A stretch of 64,000 bases of DNA from Gossypium raimondii (lineage: Eukaryota; Streptophyta; Magnoliopsida; Malvales; Malvaceae): assembly GCF_025698545.1 (NCBI RefSeq), contig NC_068570.1, positions 54,331,924 through 54,395,923 of the forward strand. Direction: 5' to 3'. This document shows, in pieces, positions 1 to 11,860 of this stretch. The notes beneath the pieces are model-generated. The model worked only from the letters and a program-made list of their open reading frames with translations. It made no database searches and was not told the origin of the DNA. Positions within the stretch are counted from its first letter, which is position 1, and each line of letters opens with the position of its first letter. A program made the position numbers and the translations under genes.

Positions 1-5
1 AGACA

Positions 6-3000
6 ATGAATGAAATCGGACTCACGGAAAGATTAACCGACATATTTGTTGATGAAAACGACGGAGATTTGTTGCTTCAACAAAGCAATCGAGAAGATAG
101 GGTTCTTCAATGGTTGCAAGCTTTAGATATGCAATTAATCGGCGCTTGTCGAAACGATGAGAGATTAAAGCCTTTGTTGAAAGTCAACGTCTCAAACGGC
201 GTCGCCGAGGATAGATTGTTAGCTCATTTGAGTCAGGTATCTTTGATAACTTGGAATTTCAATTGATACAATTGTTTCATTTTCTTTTTAAATCGAATTT
301 CTTCTGAACTTATTATAAATGTTTTATTTTTTTATATCGGAGTCTTAATTTGTCTATTTTATGTGTGTAAATTTTTTTTTTGATGAAATTTGCAGCACTT
401 TGAGCCATCGGAAGTTGGTATGCTGGCGAGGTGTTTTTGCATACCTTTGGTTTCAGTTCGAGTGGGGAAGATTAACAAACAAGGAACTCATTTTCACCCT
501 TGTGCTATAAGGTAATTGAATTCTTATTGATATGAGGTCTCTAATTTATCATAGATTCATCTGCCCTGGATCTATCATTCATGTTCATTAGCGGTGTAAT
601 TAATCTCTAAAAACTTACCATTTTGGTTTTCTTTTCTTTTCTTATTAAATTTGGAATTATCAAATTAGGTAAGTGGTGACTGGTTTGGAATATTAGAGAC
701 CACTTGATAGAGGAATGCGCCACTTATAGATATAGTTACAATCAGAAGTGAACCTTTTTTCTGTTAGATCCATTGATCCATTCACATTCATTACCAGTGT
801 CATTAATGGCCTTCTTGGCTTCCTTTTTATTTGGTCTTTCGTACACTTTTAATTTCATATAGTGTTTTTGGCAGCTTACATTGTCTGGTACGACTCTTAA
901 AAATTTCCCCGTAGTCAAGGTTTGGGAATTAAGATGATATTAATTGATTGTATTATGTTATATGGTGATGATTTCAACATCCCATACAAGCAGCTCGTTT
1001 AAAAATAAACAGGAATTTAGAAAATTTCTGGTCTTTCACAGTATGTCTCATATGTTTACTACCATGCATTTTCATATGATTATATGTGCTAGCATTTGGA
1101 AGTGACTTGTTTTTAGTGCTGACTTTTTGTTTGATCTTTGGACTTGATCATATTTCTGGTGTATAATTGTGCTCTTTATATCTTAGTTTATTACTTAATT
1201 GTGTTGTGTGTTCTTCAATTATTTACATTTTGATGCATAAGCCTAGGTAGTCTTATTGTTTTATCATATTATTGGCATTGTGTTAAATACATACTGGTTT
1301 GATTTTCGTGATTTTCTGGATTGTTGCATTGCTTCTGGTGGTCAAAGCATAGTTTTGCATAACTGTTGACTGTTAAAAAGATCTTATATCTGGATCCTTG
1401 CTCTACATTATAAGTTTTCTCAATAGCGCTTTCGTTTGGCAACTTTTTTAATTGATTTCCTCTGTTGGAAACTTTCCCTTAGTGCCAGGTTTACCCTAGA
1501 ATATGATTTGACTGAAAGGTGTATTTAGTGGTTAATAGAGTGTAGAAAATTTTGGGTTCTATTTTAGTTTGTTGTTGGCCATCATGTTCATGCTTCCAAA
1601 TAAATATGTCTTTTGACTTGTAGGTAAAGTGGGCGTATTCTATAATGATCTCTGAATTGTGAGGAAGTAAAGGTAGTTTCATCTCCTATATTATATAGTT
1701 TGCTGTTGTTGCTGCTGTTCTGTGGATATATATAGGTTTGAAATTTAATAGATCAATTATAAGTAGGATTGAGTGCTAATTTTATTGTGTGAGTTGTAGT
1801 TATGATTCTTTGTCTGTGTCAACCGTCAATTGTCAGTTTTGCTGTAAATTTTGTAGAATCTGATGTGTATATTTTCCTTGTTATTTTCTATTATATCGTG
1901 GTTACTCTTTTACTATACAATGCCTCGTCCTTGTGGTTTATGATTTTGTCTTTAGTCATTAATAACCATTTCTGGAAGGTTATTTATGATAATAGATTGT
2001 AGCTGTTCAATTTGTCTATGTTTATGTAAAAAGAGGGGTGTAAGGCATGTCACAGGATATAAAACAGATTGTTTTAGATTACATAAAATGATATTATTGG
2101 AAAATACATGAAATGTAAAGACTGGCCTGTAGGTTTTTCTTGTTTTTAGAGGATTCTTGGAAGGTCTATCCCACACCTATGCCCAAACATATGGGTACTT
2201 TAGGCAAAAGGAAGAATTGAAGAAACATGTCAGTCCTTGCCAAAACCACTGTATTCCTAAAAAAATAACTTATTTGGTTAACTGCCTGAGATCTTATCTA
2301 CATTTAGTTTTTCCATTAGAGGCTTCTTTTTGGATGATATAAATGGCTGAATCTTACAGCTTGCTGCATGCAAGGTGTTATGTAATAGACTTGTTACTTA
2401 TGCTTATAACTTGATCTTACAGTTTCTGTTTTGAATTATAATTGCCAATTTTTACTTTGTCTAAAGTGCCTCCTGAAACCTTTTGAACTGATGCAGGGGA
2501 AATTTGATTCTTATGCTCTTGCCTACATCGGATTTGCGCCTTTCATTTGTTGGGGATGATGGTCAAACCGAGAGACTTTTCACTTTGAGTGACAAACCTC
2601 AATGTGCTGCTGTTTCCATTGATGAGATCCCAGCAGACAATTCTGGACGATCTTTCCTCGTGAAGATCCCAGATGGTGAAGTTTTTTACTATTGGTGCTC
2701 GGAGAAGTCAAAGCTCCTTGGGATTGAATTACTCTCAAAGGTATTAGTACTGTTCTCATCAGTAATTTCCTTATGCATGTACAAGACTGTGTTTCTCATA
2801 CTCTTCATTTTTCGTGGCATACCTGTTTTGACACATATCCAGATATGAGCATGGAGATATGGCTCTCCTAAGATAAATGCTTGAAATTGAATATACTCAT
2901 GTAAGATGTATATTGCATCCAACAGTCGTAATTAAGTTTGGAGTAACATAGTGTATAGATGTGCATACCTACAAAAAAATTATATTTACATCGATTTAGT

Positions 3001-4437
3001 GTTACATAGGCAATTAATTGAACTCTTTTAAACCCTCACTAACAGATTTTGTTTGTCAAGTGATTGTAATCTAATATTATGTTCTTTCCATGATAGGTGA
3101 AGGACTTGATCAAAAGAAAACCATCAATTGCTGAATTAACTGGAATCAGCGAATCACGACTAGGCTGCTTTGCAACTCAGCTTCGAGCATATCTTTTTGG
3201 ATCCACAGTGAGTAATACACAAGCAAGTTATTCAGGTCCACCATCACCCAATTCTGTGCTTGACACTATCGATGTGCACAACGGACAAACTTCTTCAACA
3301 TCAAAATCCTTGCGGTCCAGGCACTCTAGCAGTCAAGTACTCAAGGTGAATGCACTTTATCAAGGTAGCTTAAGTCCAAGATCAAGTTCTTTCAAAGAGG
3401 GCTTGACCCGAAACTTGTCTTCTCTAAGGAGCAACACAAGGGATAAGGTACGACGGCGTGGAGATAACCATCTCTCTGAAGCTGAGAGCCTTACAATTGC
3501 TTCACCTGTTTCAAAAGTTTCCTCTGATGGCAACCAAGCTGAAACCAATAAGCTTCCGGATGTCAAGAGCTGTCCATTCACTCCAAATTTCCTTGAATCA
3601 CTTGGAAAACTTTCTTTACCACCAACACTAAGCTCCGTATCTCAACCTTCTTTAGTATCGCCTGTCTTTTCTCCTTATTATTGTTGGTGCCCCCCAGGAT
3701 CATCTACTCTACAACACTCGGCTGCTTCTGAGCTTCCATCGTCGTCAATTGAATCTCTTAAGCTTCCACCACTTTCTTCAATATTGCCAATGAATAGTGC
3801 TTCCAGCTTGTTGAAACCGTCGCCACCACTCAATCTGGCTGATGTCCCTTCACTGGATTTTCCAGCTTTCCTCCCAGAACCATTGGTCCGATTGCCAATG
3901 GCAAGTTCGCAACAAATTCCAACTTTCACACCTTTGATTTGTGATTCCATTGTTCATATTCCAGTCATTGATGTTTGCTCTTCAGGACAAGGTTACTTGG
4001 TTAGTGCCGGTCCCACCCTTTCAACAGCAATTCCTCCATTGCATCCAAACCTTGTGAACACCGAAACCATGGTTGAAAAGGGTGCTAGAGAAACACTTAG
4101 GCTGCTCATCAGTGGCTCAACACAGAGTAATCCTCCATTGATTGATGTATTGCCAGCAGTTCTAACCAATGCTGATGAGAAAAAAGGTATCTTTGTTGCC
4201 GGAAGCCGGGGTCTATACAGTGGAACCAGAGATGTTAGTGCCATTGCCGCCGTTAGTCTGGTTACACTTACTTCCAGCTCCGTGGTAGATAGTATTATAA
4301 AACAATGTAGTAGCAGTAGCAACAGTCATGATGATCCTGATACGAAGAAGCTGATGGGATCTAGCGGCTCGGATGAATCATGTTTGAGCAGTAATGGTGC
4401 TAAACTTTCAGGCTCGAGAGAAGAAAAAGTTGAGTAA
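6..4437 (+). CDS. Conserved plant protein of unknown function, 643 aa, 4 exons
   Basis: Exons 6-236, 396-511, 2497-2740 and 3097-4437 join in phase (231+116+244+1341 nt) across GT-AG junctions. Residues 1-197 are compact and well conserved in character: EDRVLQWLQALD near residue 32, a HFEPSEVGMLARCF segment at exon 2, and a VKIPDGEVFYYWC segment before the exon 3/4 junction. Exon 4 opens with a basic helix (KDLIKRKPSIAELTG) and then becomes a long Ser/Pro/Leu-rich low-complexity tail of about 400 residues, probably disordered. There is no signal peptide or membrane segment. The IPDGxVFYYW stretch weakly recalls Pru/PH-like folds, but this is only an impression. The start is the first in-frame ATG visible; an upstream exon outside the window cannot be excluded. 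Large last exon and phase-clean introns argue for a functional gene. I do not recognise a function. Confidence 0.85.
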
Positions 4438-4914
4438 AAAAATTAATGTTTTTCTTTCTTATATTTTTTCTTTGAAAATGAAAAATTGTAGATAAATGCA
4501 TCTGCAGTTTTGTCATAATTTAATTGTAATTAGAGTCCCAATCTGTTACCCATTTTAGGGATTTGCTATCTTGTAGTATTTTACTATTGTTATTAGTGTG
4601 TATGGTTAGTATGTGAATGGGTTTTTCACTTTTTCTGCATTTTCCACCACCGTCCAGATCCCTAGTCTTCATGTCCATCTTTTTGGGAGCACCACTTTGA
4701 TGCTCTGCTTATTCTTTCCACTTGCAATTGGTCACTCCGATATTTTTATTATTATATTAACAATATAATTCTGTTAGAAAAATTGATCTTGTCATTTTAA
4801 CTGGAAACTAATCTAATTGGGAAAAAGAACACTTATCTAATCACGCGTCTAATTGGATCATGACACGTCGTATGAATGAACATCTCATCAATATTTCCTA
4901 CCGTGAAGGCCGCT

Positions 4915-4922
4915 TATAAATT
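4915..4922 (+). promoter_or_regulatory. TATA box retained upstream of the COI1-like pseudogene
   Basis: TATAAATT lies about 270 bp before the pseudogene ATG and is followed by a pyrimidine-rich leader (4930-5010). It suggests that the copy arose as a genomic duplication carrying its promoter, not from a processed mRNA. The rest of 4438-5185 is AT-rich intergenic sequence and the 3' end of the preceding gene; I see no other gene there. Confidence 0.45.
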
Positions 4923-5185
4923 TGTTTTCCACCATTAGATCTACTCTCTCCTTTCAATCTCTACCGTCCATTTTTCTAGCTTTTCTATCTTCTTCTTCTT
5001 GTACCTTGTCTTCTCAACCCGACCCATACCTGACCCCATTTTTAGTACCTACTGGCGGATCCATTTCTTTGTCTTCCACTTTCACGGAAAACAATTTCCA
5101 AGTAAACATTTCTTTCAATCCGTTTCTCGTTTTGATTTAAAAAGAGTTCCGGATTTTCTTTTGAAGATCCAATTTGAGTTTTTGG

Positions 5186-7480
5186 ATGAGAGAAACCGGT
5201 TTATCCGATGTCGTTTTGGGATTGGTGATGATGTGCGTTGACGACCCGAAAGACCGCGACGCCATTTCCCTCGTATCCGGCGCTGGTACGAGTTTGACGC
5301 ATTGACACGTAAGCACATATCGATTTCGCTTTGTTCCACGACGAGTCCCGATCGGTTGCTACGGCGGTTCCGGCACTTGGAATCGTTGAAATTGAAAGGA
5401 AAGCCTCGGGCGGCAATGTTTAATTTGATACCCGAAGATTGGGGAGGGCACGTGACGCCTTGGGTGAAGGAAATAGCGGAGATTTCAATTGCTTGAAATC
5501 CGTGCATTTCAGAAGGATGATTGTTGAAGATTTAGATTTGGAAGTTTTGGCCAAGTCTAGAGGGAGGGGTTTGCAGGCTTTGAAGCTTGATAAATGCTCT
5601 GGTTTCTCTACTGATGGTCTCTTGCACGTTGGTCGCTTGTGCCGGTATTATTCTAATTTATTTTTAATTTGATTTGAACTTTTATTGTGTAATTCATCGG
5701 TTTTTGTTTCTTTCTGAAATTTGTAAGCTTGATAGTGTTAATTTGAGTCGTTCTAATGGAAATATGGCTTGAATTTAGTGGAATTAAGTATAATTGTTGG
5801 TTTAGTCAATTCTAATTACTTAGGTGTTAAACCTCAGTTTAGTTAACTTGAATTATGTTGATTACTTGAGCTAAACTCTAGGGGAAAAAAACATTGGCTT
5901 GGTGTTTGTTTCTTGGGAAAATATGTGAGGTTTATGTTTCATGAAACCTGTATTCTTTTGTATCGATAAATGTTCAATTGTTGAAGTTGAGGTGAATCTC
6001 TCTCTTCTCCGCCTTTTAAGCAGTCAATTGCTTTGTTATCTTGTAGAAATGAATCTGACTGCAAAGCTATATGAATTATTAAAAACTGATGTATTTTGTG
6101 GGGAAGAAATGGCTGTCCTCAATTCTGCATATGTAATTGAATCGGTTTTCATCTTTAAACTTTCGGACAAAGAGACCTAATCGAGTCAAGGAAGGAGCAA
6201 TGGTCGAAATTTGCTTTTGGTTTTATGCTGCTTGAAGTTGCATATAATATTGCCATACCATTTCATGAAGCTTTATGAGGTTACAGCAAGGTCTCATGTT
6301 TATTTGATCTACCCATTAATGATTGTTTAAGTTGGTCCAAGTTGAGATTTCATATGGTAAAAGGCTTAGCTAGTTACTCTTAACTTTATTTAATCATCTT
6401 GATTTCGGCTTAAGAGATAGGTCTAGTTGTTTCTCTTCAACTCCCCACTAGTGTCACGGGACTAGACCTTTTGTCTTGCAATCCGTGCGGCCTTAGACGA
6501 TCCGTTTGCTCCAAACTCGCCTAAGTCAGCCTTTACGCCCAAAAGTGAGGATTCTATAGAACTCCTCCAATGCACCAATTTGTATAGCGGAAGCGATTGT
6601 GCCAAAAGAAGCTACAAAAGAACAACAGAAAGCCAAAGAAAGAATGCACACAAAGTGTTTGAATAAATGCTCAAGAATTCTATTACTCTTAAGAATTCAA
6701 GTTACAATGGATGATTACAAATGAGGGGAGACTCTCTATTTATAGTTGAGCTCCTCCTAAACCGACGGTCAAGATACATTTGCATCGACGGACGAGATTC
6801 ACTATATCCCTTGATTTTAGGGATTTACAAGATTTGCCATATCAAAATTAATCTAATCTTTACAAGATATGATTCTCTCTATCTTCTAAGATTAGTTACT
6901 AAAATTAGCCTAAGTTGTCATGTCTTCATCATCGGGCCAACCAGGCTTCAATCTGACAGGCTTGTCCAATAGCTCTTTCAATCGGGCCAGTTCTCGTGGG
7001 CAAAATGTTACCCATCTAATCAATAGACCTCCATGGGGCGCTTTTTGTGGCATGGTCACGGACTTTGCGCTTTGGTCCCTGACACTAGCGTGCACTTACG
7101 TGAGGGTTTTATGGATGTCGGCAACTAATTGTTTATTATATCTAATTTTGCACCGTGTTGGCTACACATTGGAAAGCAAGTATTATATTGACTAATGATT
7201 GAGTTTTTGCGGTATTTGATATTGTTGTTACTTGGCTTGTGCTTGTACAAGATTTTCATGCTTAGTGGGAATAATTTCGACATGTTATTTTCCTCAACAT
7301 ACGGCTATAGATCATTGATCTGTTTGTTTTTGAGCTCTACACACTTTCGTGCTGCTTCCGTTTTAGAAGAATTTTGTGGGAGTTTTGTCAACGAGGAACC
7401 TGAAATGTATGCTGCTGTGTCATTCCCCCCAAGATTGTGCTGTTTGGGTTTAACTTATATCAGTAACAATAAACTATTTT
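5186..7480 (+). pseudogene. COI1: Decayed COI1-like (jasmonate receptor F-box/LRR) pseudogene, 5' part only
   Basis: 5186-5644 encodes the F-box and first LRRs of a CORONATINE-INSENSITIVE 1 homologue: DDPKDRDAISLV, PDRLLRRF, LKLKGKPRAAMFNLIP, LKSVHFRRMIV and LKLDKCSGFSTDGLL are COI1 hallmarks. The frame changes twice: near 5274 (after SLV, where the conserved Cys codon is damaged) and near 5470. Each behaves as a 1-nt loss. A donor (CG|GTATTA at 5644/5645) sits where COI1 genes have intron 1. A second homologous block at about 7300-7475 (RSLI, AASVLEEFCG, FPPRLCCLGLTYI) matches the LRR region encoded by exon 2 and then stops. The intermediate part of exon 2 and all later exons are missing. 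A solo LTR (6452-7084) lies in between. Intact COI1 is an SCF ubiquitin-ligase subunit that binds JAZ repressors with jasmonoyl-isoleucine; this copy cannot encode it. Confidence 0.85.
6452..7084 (-). mobile_element. Solo LTR, 633 bp, inside the COI1-like pseudogene
   Basis: The element runs TGTCACGGGAC...GTCCCTGACA on the plus strand and is flanked by CTAG on both sides (6448-6451 and 7085-7088). On the minus strand it starts TGTCAGGGACC, carries a TATAAATAG box near 6743-6735 and ends GTCCCGTGACA, as an LTR should (TG...CA). No internal retrotransposon sequence is present. The termini are also inverted repeats of about 12 bp, so a TIR transposon is the alternative; the internal TATA box and TG/CA ends favour an LTR. 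Confidence 0.6.
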
Positions 7481-7801
7481 AGCTTATATTTAGGTTTAGA
7501 TATTATATTTTATAAACTATTTTAATAGGGACGAAGGCGAGAAAAATATTTTAAAAAAAGTTAAAATGAATCATAAATTATTGAATTTTATGTAGTTTGG
7601 TACAAATTTAAAGAATTTTTTCATAAAATATCTATTGAATTTCAATTTTTTTCTTAGTAGCCGCTGAATATTGGATACGAGTTGTGTTTGAATTTTTAAA
7701 TTTTCTGGGAGATCACATTCTATTCGGTTGAAATTGTGTCATATACAAAGATTGAACTTTTATAGTAGAATTATTATATAAATAGAACCTTGTATCAGGA
7801 C

Positions 7802-7874
7802 GCGCTTGTAGCTCAGTGGATAGAGCGTCTGTTTCCTAAGCAGAAGGTCATAGGTTCGACCCCTATCTGGCGCG
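7802..7874 (+). tRNA. trnR-CCU: tRNA-Arg (anticodon CCU)
   Basis: A 73-nt cloverleaf without intron. The D arm contains the A box (TAGCTCAGTGGATAGAGC). The anticodon stem TCTGT/GCAGA (with one G-T pair) encloses loop TTCCTAA with anticodon CCT, and the T arm contains the B box GGTTCGACCCC. The discriminator base is G and a T-rich stretch follows. The acceptor stem GCGCTTG/CTGGCGC contains a T-G wobble at pair 5 and a T-T mismatch at pair 6. It decodes AGG. Confidence 0.93.
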
Positions 7875-9240
7875 TTTGTTTCCATTTTGGGGTTTATTAA
7901 TAAACAAATGTTTTAATCGGAACGATACAATTTATAAATAACTATAAAATGTTATTTCCGAAATTTTATTTATTGATAAAAATGTACTATCAACAACTTT
8001 TAAAGATTAAAATAAAGATATTTCTACTCCCTCCAGATTTCGTGGTAAAAATATTTATTGTTCCACGAGTTGCAAAATTATTAATGAGTTAACACCCATT
8101 GCACCCTTACCCAAACATCTTATTTACGTCGTGTGTGTTGACATATTTTGAACAAAAAGGAAAAGTAAGATGAAGAAGGCTGTATCTAGATTGTTTATGC
8201 ATTTATTTATTTTATTGTTAAGTTTGATTGATTGATAGTGAGCTATTCAGGGGAGCATTTTTTTTTTTTTATATATGTTTCTTCTATTATGATGTTGACG
8301 CAATTTTGAGGAGTGTTACGAGCAATACCCACTGATTTTAATATTGTTCAGCCTCATAACTCGTTATATATGGAAATGGTAATTTTTGGTGACAAAATCT
8401 TTGGGCTATAATATTTGTTGATATTTTAGATGTGTGCAAACTCTTGTATGATACCCAAACTTGTTATATGAACTTATCATGAAAATTGGTTTGGATTGGA
8501 TCAAGCAAATTGACTTCCTTAAGAGATTGGATTAGATCAGATATATTGGTAACATATCTCGAAGAATTATCTTTTATTTTAAACAAGCAACTCTCTTGTA
8601 GAGGTAAAAAGGTGTGAATAATTTTAGCACTTATTGTATTATTTAGAACTTGTTTTTTAGAATGCATTTTGTAAGTAATCAAATGAGTCATATGGTTTTT
8701 ATCCTAAGTTTTCAAGTGATAGTGATCTAGAATTTAGGTTCGAAAGTGCTAATCTGGTAAGTGTTAGTGTTTATGATCACTTGTTGTACGTGATGTTGAA
8801 ATAGTAAATTATCTCTCTGGGCAAAACCCCACGAATGTATTGATTATTTTATTCTTCACTAGTGTTTGAAGCAATTGTACTTCTGGTGGCACTGCTTTAT
8901 TAATTTTGGACCTAATAATTTATAAAACAATAAGATTTTAATCATTATACAATGAATTGATGCTTATGCCTTCAATTCAATATTATAATAATAAATACAT
9001 AAATAAAATAATAAATAAGGTTATCGTATCAAAAAATGGAATAAAATTCACTCTCTTTCGACATTCTCTCTCTTCCTCCTCCACCATCATCATATAATAC
9101 ACGTCTACAGCATCTGTTCGCTGCAAAAAGTACACAATCTCCCACTTCCTCTTTTACACTCCCTTCATTTTTGGTCTTTCAAACCCCATAAGCCCTTTTC
9201 ACTCCTTTTTATACTCTCATTTTACGTTTATTTCTTCTTT
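7875..9240. other. AT-rich intergenic DNA
   Basis: No convincing gene. The region holds poly-T stretches (about 8251-8271) and short spurious frames. The last 200 bp are pyrimidine-rich and probably carry the promoter of the LIM gene (a TTTTTATACTC TATA-like motif near 9206). Confidence 0.5.
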
Positions 9241-9257
9241 CTTTCATAAATCCAGGC

Positions 9258-9283
9258 CTTCTTCTTCTTCTTCTTCTTCTTCT
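9258..9283 (+). repeat. CTT microsatellite in the LIM-gene 5' leader
   Basis: About nine CTT units in the pyrimidine-rich leader, directly before a good donor (CAAAG|GTACATT at 9290/9291). A 5' UTR intron is likely, possibly ending at the AG at 9808. A (TA) tract at about 9511-9532 lies within that presumed intron. Confidence 0.6.
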
Positions 9284-9908
9284 ATCAAAGGTACATTCTT
9301 TTTAATTTCCCTTTCAACTTTCAATTTTAACCCATTTCTGTTTGCTTTATGTTACTATCTTTTCATCATTTCTTTCTCAAATTAGATCGACTCACTGGAT
9401 TTTGCTTGGTTCATTTCTTTTCTTGTTAATTTTTAAGTCCCAGATCGGGGGTTTTGAGGATGCTAGGAAAATAAAATGAGAATGAACTCAAGTTTATCAA
9501 GTGTCTGAGGTTATATATATATATATATATATTGCGTTCTCTGCAAAAACTAATGTAAAGGTTTAGCCTCGTAGATTCGGGTGCATGTGTATCCGAATAC
9601 CCATATCCGAATATGTATTGGACGTGATTTTGAGACATTGCTAAGAAATATGAAGCGTTAGCTAGGCAATAATGGCTTTATCGATTGCAATTTATGTTAC
9701 CTTTAGACCAAAATTACTGAAGAATAAACTGATTTGAAGTTGTAAATTTGACATAATCTGATTCTGAATTGTGTTTTTGGTTGTTTGTTTCTTAACATCT
9801 TTGAGCAGTTAATATAGGCAAATATAAGAGAAGAAATCGAATTAAAGTTGATCCGTGGAACTAGATAAAGAACAGTACGATTTGTTTTGACCAAAGCACA
9901 TTCGAGCC

Positions 9909-11860
9909 ATGTCATTTATTGGTACCCAACAGAAATGCAAGGCTTGTGAGAAGACTGTTTATCCAGTTGAACTTTTGTCTGCAGATGGAGTTCCTTACCA
10001 TAAATCTTGCTTCAAGTGCAGTCATTGCAAAGGGACACTAAAGGTTGCGTTTTATTAATCACTTTTGGTTGGTATGGATGAAAAAATAGTTTACAATGCT
10101 TGTTTTGTACATTGACCATGGGATATGATGCATCTATTGCCATTTATTGCATTTAGTAGCTTTTACTTATGTTACTCGGATTTGGGTATGAGCATATATC
10201 TCTATTATTACTTTCAATCATTTGTTGATATAGATGAAAAACTAGTGAACATGCTTGTTTTTGTACATTGACTAGGTTTAAAGCAAATGGAATATGCTGT
10301 ATCTCTTGCCATTTATTGCATTTAATATTAGCTTTTAGTTATGCTGCCTCGGACTCGGGTGTGAGTATTAGATATAGGTATGTTTTTCTATATATTTGGA
10401 GGGTCATGTGTCCATAATCATCTCCAAATATGTTGATATGAGTACTTCAAAGATGTATTAAGGAGTGACCTAGACATTATTGTTATCATACTATGGTTTA
10501 GTACAAAAGAATTTTCTATTTTATACACTTTAGAGAGAATGTGTAATTTTCGAGGCTCGGATCACATAATAGATTATGTTTTGACCAACTTTGTTTATTG
10601 AATTTTAATGAAGTTTCTGCTCCTAACCTAGCATCTTGTCTTGTATGTTATTCAGTTGGCTAATTACTCCTCAATGGAAGGTGTTCTTTACTGCAAGCCT
10701 CATTTCGAGCAACTCTTCAAGGAGACGGGTAACTTCAACAAGAATTTCCAATCGTGTATGTTCCTTATGATCTTGCCGGATAAAATCGCTTACTTGATTT
10801 CTTAGTTGTTTTGTTTTGTGAGTTTAATTTGCCATTAATTTTATTGTCAACAGCTGCAAAGGCAGCTGAGAAGTTAACTCCCGAGCTGGTAAATTTCTGA
10901 TGCATGAACTGCATGTGTTTGATGATTCGATTTGTGTAACAATAGGGTTTGATAGGTTATTGGATGTTCTTGCTAATTCTGAATTACTTGTTTCAATTTC
11001 AGACGAGATCACCAAGCAAAGCTGCCAGCATGTTTTCCGGGACAGTCGAAAAATGTGCTACTTGTGGCAAAACTGCATATCCACTTGAGAAGGTAAGAGT
11101 TCCTAGATCCCAATAAGTCATTTTTGTGAGAAATGTATCTTTTCTGTAGTTGCGAGAGTTTAATTTTGGGTTGTCTGTCCTTTGTTACCCGGACTTGGGT
11201 TTGAGTACCAGATATGACTATATGTGCGACATAAGTATGTTCAATTTTTCATGCATTTGGAAGATCATCTCTTCCAAACGAGAGGTATAATTAGATTTTG
11301 TGTTCTCCAAGTTCCATCTGAAGTAATAACTGCTCTGATAGGATTAGTAATGTTGTCACTTTATAAGTGATTCTTTGTTTTGTTATGGTTTGACTATCGT
11401 AGAGCTTGAAGCATTTTGATAGTGGACAATGGTTTCTATCAATGCTTCAGTCATCATGTATTTCGGAGTAAGGTTTTATGAAGAGGGAGGTTAAACTTTT
11501 GAGATTTTCTCACAACTAATGTCTTGAAAATTCCAAGCTCTACTTCTGTAACTATATCTGCTTTGGACTTTATTGAAATGCGTATTAATGTGCTCAAGTC
11601 GTCCATACACCAAGCTAAAATGTGGGTTCTTTTTCCCGTATTTTCGACAGGTAACTGTAGAAGGACAGTCTTACCACAAATCATGTTTCAAGTGCTCTCA
11701 TGGTGGCTGCTCTTTGAGTCCATCAAATTATGCAGCACTTGAAGGCATTTTGTACTGCAAACATCACTTTTCCCAGCTCTTCAAGGAGAAAGGAAGCTAC
11801 AATCATCTTATCAAATCCGCATCAATCAAGCGTGCCGCTGCATCCGTTCCTGAAGCTTGA
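9909..11860 (+). CDS. WLIM1: Two-LIM-domain actin-bundling protein, WLIM1 type, 189 aa
   Basis: Five exons join in phase: 9909-10043, 10656-10755, 10854-10888, 11003-11092, 11651-11860 (570 nt with stop). LIM1 starts CKACEKTVYPVELL and continues HKSCFKCSHC; its second half comes from exon 2 (LANYSSMEGVLYCKPHFEQLFKE). LIM2 starts CATCGKTAYPLEK, continues HKSCFKCSHGGC and ends YCKHHFSQLFKEKGSYNHL. The linker is rich in Ser/Ala/Lys. Length, exon layout and the ASxPEA-like C-terminus fit plant WLIM1 proteins, which bind and bundle F-actin in cytoplasm and can enter the nucleus. All Cys/His zinc ligands appear present. The ATG follows a long leader with a probable 5' UTR intron. I see no damage. 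Confidence 0.93.
10077..10375 (+). repeat. Imperfect tandem duplication in intron 1 of the LIM gene
   Basis: Two copies about 156 bp apart (from 10077 and from 10233) share GATGAAAAA, TTGTACATTGAC, TTGCCATTTATTGCATTTA and a CTCGGA(T/C)T(T/C)GGGT segment. The second half belongs to a repeat seen in other places here: about 11185-11290 and 22605-23010. Confidence 0.6.

Noticed and set aside
3360-3950. Antisense frames opposite exon 4 of the 643-aa gene
   Set aside because: Shadows of the long sense exon; composition mirrors the sense Ser/Pro codons.
5941-6180. Frame containing CSIVE, reminiscent of the COI1 exon 2 start (SSIVE)
   Set aside because: Only about five residues match and no further similarity follows. 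It may be a decayed exon 2 start but cannot be supported.
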